From NCBI GenBank assembly GCA_964036045.1, contig OZ038386.1:12052113-12116112 (forward strand): a stretch of 64,000 nt of DNA. The letters are read 5' to 3'. Position 1 is the first letter of the stretch. Each line of letters opens with the position of its first letter. The notes beneath the pieces were generated by a model. It saw only the letters and a list, made by a program, of their open reading frames with translations. It searched no databases and was not told the DNA's origin. The position numbers and the translations under genes are program-made. Of this stretch, positions 57,215 to 64,000 are shown one piece after another. This DNA is from Eutreptiella sp. 'Long Island Sound 2002'. Its lineage: Eukaryota; Euglenozoa; Euglenophyceae; Eutreptiales; Eutreptiaceae.

Positions 57215-60200
57215 GCCCCAGCTGTGGCCGTTCTGCGCTAGCTGGGTGCTGCCAGCCTGTGTCCTCCCTGCTGCCCCGGCAAGCACAGAACGGCTGCGGG
57301 CAGGGCGTCCCCACTGTCAGGTAGCTTCTTCCCTGCCCCGGCGTGCGCAGGACAGCCACAGCCAGGGCTTGTGGCCTGCCAAGTGTCCTTCCTCCCGCCC
57401 CGGCGTGCGCAGAACGGCCACAGCTGGGGCGTGCTGCCTGCCAAGGGTCCTCCCTCCTGCCCCGGCGTGCGCAGAACGGCCACAGCCGAGGCGTGCTGCC
57501 TGCCTGGTGTCCTCCATCCCGCCCCGGCACGCACAAGACGGCTGCAGCCGGGGCGTCCCTGCTACCAGGTAGCTTCTCCCCCGCCCTGGCGTGCGCACGA
57601 GGGCCTCAGCCGGGGCGTGTTGCCCTCTTGGTGTCCTCCCTCCCGCCCCGGCAAGCACGGAACGGTTGTAGCCGGGGCGTCCCCACCGCCAGGTAGCTCC
57701 TCCCCCGCCCCGGCGTGCGCAGACTGGCCATAGCCGCGGCGTGTTGCCTGCCCATTGTCCTCCATCCTGCCCCGTCAAGCACAGAACGGCTGCGGGCGGG
57801 GTATCCCTACTGCCACGTATCTTCTCCCCCGCCCGGGCGTGCGCAGACCGGCCACAGCCAGGGCTTGTTGCCTACCAAGTGTCCTCCCTCCCGCCCGGGC
57901 TAGCGCAGAACGGCCACGGCCGGGGCGTGCTGCCTGCCAGTTTCCTCCCTCCCGCCCCGGCGTGCGCAGAACGGCCACAACCGGGGCGTGCTGCCTGCCT
58001 CGTGTCCTCCATCCCGCCCCGGCAAGCATAGAACAGCTGTAGCCGGGGCGTCCCCACTACAAGGTAACTTCTACCCCGCCCGGGCGTGCGCAGACCGGCC
58101 ATAGCCGGGGCGTGCTACCCGCCAAGTTTCCACCCTCCCGCCCCGGCTAGCGCACGACAGCCATAGCCGGGGCATGCTGCCTGCCAAGTGTCGTCCCTCC
58201 CGCCCCGGCGTGCGAAGAACGGCCACAGCCGGGGCGTGTTGCCTCCGGCTGTGGCCGGTCTGCGCACGCCGGGGCGGGGAAGGAGCTACCTGGCGGTGGG
58301 GACACCCCGGCTGCAACCGTTCTGTGCTTGCCGGGGCAGGAGGGAGGACACCAAGAGGGCAGCACGCCCCGGCTGAGGCCCTCGTGCGCACGCCGGGTCG
58401 GGAGGGGGGACACTTGGCGGGCAGCACGCCTCGGCTGTGGCCGGTCTGCGCACGCTGGGGCGGGGGAGAAGCTACCTGGCAGCGGGGACGCCCAGGCTGC
58501 AGCGGTTCAATGCTTGCCGGGGCGGGAGGGAGTACACTTGGCGGGCAGCTTGCCCCGGCTGAGGCCCTCGTGCGCACGCCAGGCGGGGGAGAAGCTATCT
58601 GGCGGTGGGGACGCCCCGGCTGCAGCCGTTCTATGCTTGCCGGGGCGGGATGGATGGAGGACACCAGGCCGGCAGCACGCCTCGGCTGTGGCCGTTCTGT
58701 GCACGCCGGGGCGGGAGGGAAGAAGCTGGCAGGCAGCACGCCCCGGCTGTGGCCGTTCTGCGCTAGCTGGGGCGGGAGGGAGGACACTTGGAGGCAGCAT
58801 GCCCTGGCTGTGGCCCATCTGCGCACGCCCGGGCGGGGGAGAAGTTACCTGGCAATGGGGACGCCCCGCCCGCAGCCGTTCTGTGCTTGCCAGGGCAGGA
58901 GGGAGGACACTAGGCAGGCAACACGCCCTGGTTGTGGCCGGTCTGCGCACGCCGGGGCGGGGGAGGAGCTACCTGGCGGTTGGGACGCCCCGGCAACGGC
59001 CGGTCCGTGCTTGCCGGGGCGGGAGGGAGGACACTAGGCAGGCTCCACACCCGAGCAGTGACCGTTCTGCGCGCGCCGGGGCTGGGGAGAAAATACCTGG
59101 CAATGGGGACGCCCCAGCCGCAGCCCCTCTGTGCGTGCCGGGGCGGGAGGGAGGACACCAGGCAGGCAGCATGCCCCGGCTGTGGCCGGTCTGCGCACGC
59201 CGGGGCGGGGGAGGAGCTACCTGGCGGTTGTGGCGCCCCGGCAGCGGCCGGTCCGTGCTTGCCGGGGCGGGAGGGAGGACACTAGGCAGGCTCCACGCCC
59301 GAGCAGTGACCCCTCTGCGCGCGCCGGGGCTGGGGAGAAATTACCTGGCTGTTGGGACGCCCCGGCCGCAGCCGCTCTTTGCGTGCCAGGGCGGGAGGGA
59401 GGACACCAGGTAGGCAGCACGCCCCGGTTGTGGCCGTTCTGCGCACGCCGGGGCTGGGGAGAAATTACCTGGCTGTTGGGACGCCCCGGCCGCAGCCGCT
59501 CTTTGCGTGCCGGGGCGGGAGGGAGGACACCAGGTAGGCAGCACGCCCCGGTTGTGGCCGTTCTGCGCACGCCAGGGCGGGGGAGGAGCTACCTGGTGGT
59601 TGTGGCGCCCCAGCAGCGGCCGGTCCGTGCTTGCCGGGGCGGGAGGGAGGACACTAGGCAGGCTCCACGCCCCGGCCGTGAGCTTTTTGCGCGCGCCAGG
59701 GCTGGGGAGAAATTACCTGGCTGCTGGGACGCCCCGACCGCAGCCGCTCTTTGCGTGCCGGGGCGGGAGGGAGGACACTAGGCAGGCAGCACGCCCCGGA
59801 TGTGGCTGTCCTGCGCACGCCGGGGCGGGGGAGAAGCTACCTGGCGGTTGTGGCGCCCCGGCCGCAGCCCTGCCGTGCGTGCCGGGGCGAGAGGGAGGTC
59901 ACTAGGCAGGGAGCACGCCCCGGCTGTGGCCGTTCTGCGCACGCTGGGGCGGGGGAGAAGCTACCTGGCACTGGGGACGCCCCGGCTGCAGCCGGTCTGC
60001 GTGAGCCGGGGCGGGCGGGAGGGCGGACAGGGGACATGCACGCCCCGGCCGTGGCCGTTCTGCGCACGCCGGGGCGGGGGAGAAGCTACCTGGCATTGGG
60101 ACGCCCCGGCCGTAGTCGGTCTGCGTGATCCGGGGTGGGTGGGGGGGGTGGGCGGGGACATGCACGCCCCGGCTGTGGTCGCTCTGCTTTAGTTGGGGTG

Positions 60201-61180
60201 GGAGGGAGGACATGTGGCAGGCGGCACGCCCCGGCTGTGGCCGTTCTGCGCTAGCCAGGGCGGGGGAGGAGCTACCTGGTGGTTGTGGCGCCCCAGCAGC
60301 GGCCGGTCCGTGCTTGCCGGGGCGGGAGGGAGGACACTAGGCAGGCTCCACGCCCCGGCCGTGAGCTTTTTGCGCGCGCCAGGGCTGGGGAGAAATTACC
60401 TGGCTGCTGGGACGCCCCGACCGCAGCCGCTCTTTGCGTGCCGGGGCGGGAGGGAGGACACTAGGCAGGCAGCACGCCCCGGATGTGGCTGTCCTGCGCA
60501 CGCCGGGGCGGGGGAGAAGCTACCTGGCGGTTGTGGCGCCCCGGCCGCAGCCCTGCCGTGCGTGCCGGGGCGAGAGGGAGGTCACTAGGCAGGGAGCACG
60601 CCCCGGCTGTGGCCGTTCTGCGCACGCTGGGGCGGGGGAGAAGCTACCTGGCACTGGGGACGCCCCGGCTGCAGCCGGTCTGCGTGAGCCGGGGCGGGCG
60701 GGAGGGCGGACAGGGGACATGCACGCCCCGGCCGTGGCCGTTCTGCGCACGCCGGGGCGGGGGAGAAGCTACCTGGCATTGGGACGCCCCGGCCGTAGTC
60801 GGTCTGCGTGATCCGGGGTGGGTGGGGGGGGTGGGCGGGGACATGCACGCCCCGGCTGTGGTCGCTCTGCTTTAGTTGGGGTGGGAGGGAGGACATGTGG
60901 CAGGCGGCACGCCCCGGCTGTGGCCGTTCTGCGCTAGCCAGGGCGGGGGAGAGCCACCTGGCTGTAGGGTCGTCCCAGCTGCAGCCGGTCCGCTTGAGTT
61001 CGTGCGAGCGCTGGGGTGGACAGGGACATGCACGCCCTCCGGCTGCGGCCGTTCCGCGCTAGCCGAGGCAGGGGGGAGGTCACGAGGCAGGCGGCACGCC
61101 CCGGCCATGGCTGATCTGCGCTGGCCGGGGCGGGGGAGAGCTGCCTGGCACCTGGGCCGCCCCGGCAGTGGCTGATCTGC
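57215..61180. repeat. GC-rich hairpin satellite, about 62-bp units, with orientation switch
   Basis: About 64 units. Each carries CGCCCCGGC, an 18-base loop such as TGTGGCCGTTCTGCGCAC, and GCCGGGGCG, followed by GGGGGAGAAGCTACCTGGC- or GGGAGGGAGGACACCAGGC-type spacer. Two unit types alternate. Units from 57,215 to about 58,240 are in reverse orientation and those from 58,250 to 61,180 forward, so the array folds at about 58,245. ORFs in both strands are phantom. Confidence 0.9.
59572..60937 (+). repeat. 683-bp higher-order duplication (two tandem copies)
   Basis: Copies 59,572-60,254 and 60,255-60,937 appear identical over their length and equal 11 basic units. Flanking units are clearly diverged, so the duplication is recent. 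Confidence 0.9.
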
Positions 61181-61245
61181 GGGGGGGAATGATAGGGGGG
61201 GGGGGGGTAAAGGGGGGGGTAAGGGGGAGGGGCTAGGGGGGGCAA
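61181..61245 (+). repeat. G-rich right subterminal region
   Basis: Runs of 8-13 G broken by TAA or TAAA (GGGGGTAAAGGGGGGGG), resembling the left subterminal region near 39,720 and preceding the right inverted-repeat end. Confidence 0.75.
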
Positions 61246-61271
61246 AGGTAAGGGGGGGGGCGACTTTGTGC

Positions 61272-63394
61272 ATACTATCATAGCACCGCACCATCCGTTT
61301 CCCATATCTCACAACCTCTGCAGGGTGATTTCGATTGTTGAGCACCCCAAATCCCATTGACCATCCCGGGTTCAATTACCAATGTCCACCCAACAACTGC
61401 TTCAACAATGGTTTACAGTCAGCTTGTGGTACAACAACTACTCTATTTCTTTCCTACAGGGATGCAGTTTTTTGCAGCTGAGCTGTGAATGACAATTCAA
61501 AAGTAAACATGCGCCAAATAACTTGTAACAACAGCAAATTCTCGCAACTTTTGTAGGCTTGCGTTCTGCCCGCAATTTGAGCCCAATTTTCCTGCACAAT
61601 TTCAACTCTTCCCCTCTGTTGTTTGTGAGCTTAGTACTTAAGGCAGTCTGGTCACATAGTTCTGTCCCGGGTTGCAGACTTCCCAAACATGCAGAGTATG
61701 GCACGACGTGCATGCCCTGGCATCTGTGTGGCTGAGAAGCTGTTCTGGCACGGGGCAGGTGACTTTGTTTGATGCCGACGCATATTCCCCGTGCACTGTC
61801 AGCAGTGGCATCAGGAGCTTGGGCTTTCCCATCGTGGCTGGTGGACCAAAGCGGCCAGGTTTCGGAAAAGCATCCAGGCACTTGTCGTCTCATTGCCCAG
61901 GCAACTGAAAGGCCTGGGCCAAAACCACGTGCACCAACGTTGCGTGGGCATACAAAGTGCTTTCTGAGCCGGGATTCCACAGAAACCTGACCTGAGATCG
62001 GGGTCACGGGGGTTCGGTGATGTGCTGTGAGGGCCTGCTCATTGAATTACATTGTGAATATGGATGCATAGGCGCCTTGGGCAGCTGCAGGTCCAGTCCA
62101 AGCCCAGGGCATCAGCCAGATAACCCATTCACCCAAGACGGCCCCATCCATGTGTTTTGTTGTTGAGCGCTTGGTCATTGAATCCATTGACATTCTTGGC
62201 TCGGCCAAAAATACCAGGGAGGCAGGGTAATACAGCCCGAATACCCCTTTCTCAACGGAGGGTAGCTCAAAGGAGGGAAACCAGCAGCACACTGCATGGA
62301 AAGCGGGCCTTTTTTCTTCTCCACTGCCTTCAGCACAGCTGAATAGGTTGCCAGCAAGAATTTCTCAGTGCCTGCGGCGCCACAACTAAATTGCACTTCT
62401 CATCTGGCAACCCCGCCATGTTCCCTTGCCATCCACCCGGACCGCGCTCACACCACCGGCCATATTTTGCCCAGAAGAAGGATCTGGGCAGGCGTAGGGT
62501 GCAAAATTGAGGGTCTAGAAGAGTTGGGATTCGACGGCTCATGAGGCGGGAGACTTTCGGAAAGTGGTGCTGCTACCCGCAAGTTGCCAGTCCCTGTACG
62601 GTCCTCCCGTGGTCAGAACAGCGCCCCAGTAATCGTCAAAATAGGTAACCCAGACAACTGGCTGCACTAGATGCCCATCCCTACGTCTCTTATGGAACGA
62701 CTCTGGGTGCCTTGCATGGCCTGGACAGCCACCACAAACCCAACATGCCGTTTGCACAGCCTGGCATGGGAGGCAATGGTTTTTACGTGCCAGTGCGTGC
62801 TTGGGATTGTTTAGTGCTGGCATACTGCAGATAATTTTGTATGGCTGGTAGAAGGCATCGGCGACCAATCAACGTGACATTAACGTCCTCTCAAATGCGG
62901 TTGTGCAATTGCACATAATAGGCAGGGGATGGCCTCTGGGATTAGGCTCTGAATGCTGCGCAGCACAATCCAGCGGTGGTTGTCGCGTGCAGCGCTGCGT
63001 CAGGGTACCCATACACAACCTAAATGACTGATGCTTCATGAGTTTGCATTGCAGAACACTTTCCCCTGTTTTACCCCATTTGTGAAAATAAACGAATCAC
63101 GTGCTTGGTATTGGAAGAATCAGGTCAACACGGTGCAAAAACGAATTCTGTCACAGATTCTGATACCCAAGTTCGGCTGTCCGCAACCAGAACAAAAATA
63201 CTTGACGGACAACTGTGAAAAACTGTCAGTCATGCAGGGTCCCCGTGCCGCAGATCACTCGTCCCCCAGTGGTGTCAACAATGCTGTTGTTATCCTGTCG
63301 CTCTGGTACAGCTTCGTCTCACGTGGCCTGCTTGCGATTCGTACCTCTCCGAACAACAGGAACCGACAGACTGCCCTGCACAAGCAGGGAATAC
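61272..63394. other. Intronic, no gene seen
   Basis: AT-moderate DNA between the composite segment and the first visible exon. A minus frame at 62,868-62,539 contains CQAVQTACWVCGGCPGHA but has no splice or domain support. Confidence 0.45.
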
Positions 63395-63689
63395 CTGTAC
63401 TCTCCTGCATCGCGGTACTCCCCGACACTCGCGTGCTTGTCCAAATCCTGACTCACTGTTTGTAGGCACTGGTCCAGCAGCTCTTGGTAGCGCTCATGGA
63501 CTTTTTCCATCTCAGCAATGTGAGCCGCTTGTTCCACAATCATGGCCCTATAATCCACCTTCGGTAGCCCATTCCTGTAGTCTTCTGCATTACTACTAGG
63601 AGCAGCGACGGCTCTTTGTGCAGGAGCATGAGCAGCGAGCTTTGATTCATACTCATCAATGCGATCCTGGATGCGTTTTCTGAAAAAGG
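63395..63689 (-). CDS. EF-hand coiled-coil protein, first visible exon
   Basis: The exon starts after the pyrimidine-rich acceptor TTTTGCTTCACAG at 63,690 and ends at TACAG|GTATTC (donor at 63,394). It encodes about 97 residues: a basic start FFRKRIQDRIDEYESKL, an Ala/Pro-rich hinge, a heptad-like helix YRAMIVEQAAHIAEMEKVHE, then RYQELLDQCLQTVSQDLDKH and EYRDAGEY. The two leftover bases pair with G of the 39,477 exon to make Arg. A stronger-looking donor GTGAGT at 63,456 would break phase with that exon. The open frame also extends upstream to the window edge without a stop. Confidence 0.6.
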
Positions 63690-64000
63690 CTGTGAAGCAA
63701 AACACAGAACAACAACACTTTAAACCGGCCAAACATGCGCGGATCGATAGCACGTCCAACACAAGCACTACACAGAACAGCAGAGGATGAGTGTTGGAGA
63801 ATGCCACAATAATGAAGCAGCGGTATGTATTCGCTCTGGTCGACAAGCGAGGGGTTCCGGAGAGGGCATACGGGCACCCATTTTGCAGTGTTGGAAGAAC
63901 CCTCTCCAGCCCCATTTGCATGCCCTCATAGTGCCGATTCCAGTCTCTCTGGATCGAGTTGCGAGTACACACCATCTGATCAAACCAATGTGCCATACTG
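63690..64000 (-). other. Upstream intron or continuation of the EF-hand gene
   Basis: The minus frame stays open to the edge (WNRHYEGMQMGLERVLPTLQ, then a hydrophobic stretch RCFIIVAFSNTHPLLFCVVL). Either this is coding with one membrane segment, or the acceptor at 63,690 ends an intron here. The pyrimidine tract favours the intron, at least for the last 60 bases. Confidence 0.35.

Larger units (their letters stand above)
39673..61271. mobile_element. 21.6-kb composite segment bounded by terminal inverted repeats
   Basis: The left end reads GCACAAAGTCG, CCCCTCC, TTACCT (39,673-39,696). The right end is its reverse complement, AGGTAA, nine G, CGACTTTGTGC (61,246-61,271). G-rich GGTAAGGGG-type sequence lies just inside both ends (39,700-39,860 and 61,180-61,245). 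Flanks are CATATATC on the left and CATACTATC overlapping the right end, at best an imperfect duplication. The segment contains the LINE, the palindromic element and the GC hairpin array. No transposase recognised. It could be a giant non-autonomous element, or two element ends with independent insertions between. Confidence 0.6.
39478..63394 (-). other. Intron 1 of the EF-hand gene, 23.9 kb
   Basis: The donor TACAG|GTATTC at 63,394 and acceptor TCTCACTCAG at 39,478 have matching phase 2. Nearly all of it is the 21.6-kb inverted-repeat-bounded segment. An intervening exon cannot be excluded, but I saw none with open frame and splice sites. Confidence 0.55.

Noticed and set aside
57141-60888. 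Many 60-360 codon Arg/Gly/Pro-rich frames
   Set aside because: Hairpin satellite with few stops; no domain and the same peptides repeat with the units.
63395-63457. Donor GTGAGT at 63,456 as the end of the first visible exon
   Set aside because: It leaves phase 0, which does not fit the 39,477 exon; the AG|GTATTC donor at 63,394 keeps the frame.

Overview
The window is eukaryotic nuclear DNA. It carries GT-AG introns, broken reverse transcriptases of two retrotransposon classes, SINE-like tRNA-derived repeats, long satellites and several elements with terminal inverted repeats. Composition swings from AT-moderate to very GC-rich. A repeat-rich protist or microalgal genome fits best; I cannot name the species.

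One host gene is supported, on the minus strand. Four exons at 63,689-63,395, 39,477-39,393, 38,127-37,925 and 18,046-17,776 join through GT-AG sites with matching phases. They give about 284 C-terminal residues of a coiled-coil protein with two EF-hand-like loops and a TAA stop. Its start lies beyond the right edge. Two of its introns are about 23.9 kb and 19.9 kb, so most of the window is intron filled with nested mobile DNA.

Layout. 1-4,597: minus-strand Ty3/gypsy-type gag-pol in one frame, broken by four stop codons, with a Dam-like NPPF segment between protease and RT. 5,350-12,540: a strand-biased repeat complex, with a 65-bp minisatellite arranged as an inverted repeat, then 255-bp repeats with C-tracts, then a GT-rich block. 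12,540-17,775: no gene. 18,047-37,924: intron 3, holding decayed minus-strand reading frames and three elements with G-run ends and 10-bp target duplications. 38,128-39,392: intron 2, holding a 616-bp inverted-repeat element. 39,478-63,394: intron 1, holding a 21.6-kb segment (39,673-61,271) bounded by matching terminal inverted repeats.

The 21.6-kb segment is itself nested. It contains a LINE with endonuclease, RT and RNase H domains whose 5' half is inverted as in twin priming. A 6.4-kb palindrome lies inside the LINE RT between motifs B and C. A GC-rich array of about 60 hairpin-forming units (57,215-61,180) includes an exact-looking 683-bp higher-order duplication.

The inferred order of insertion is: host intron, then the large segment with its LINE, then the palindrome. 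In intron 3, a decaying minus-strand element was interrupted by the 23.8-25.3 kb element, whose target duplication restores the old reading frame when removed. The long open frames in the satellites are by-products of stop-poor repeats and are not called as genes.
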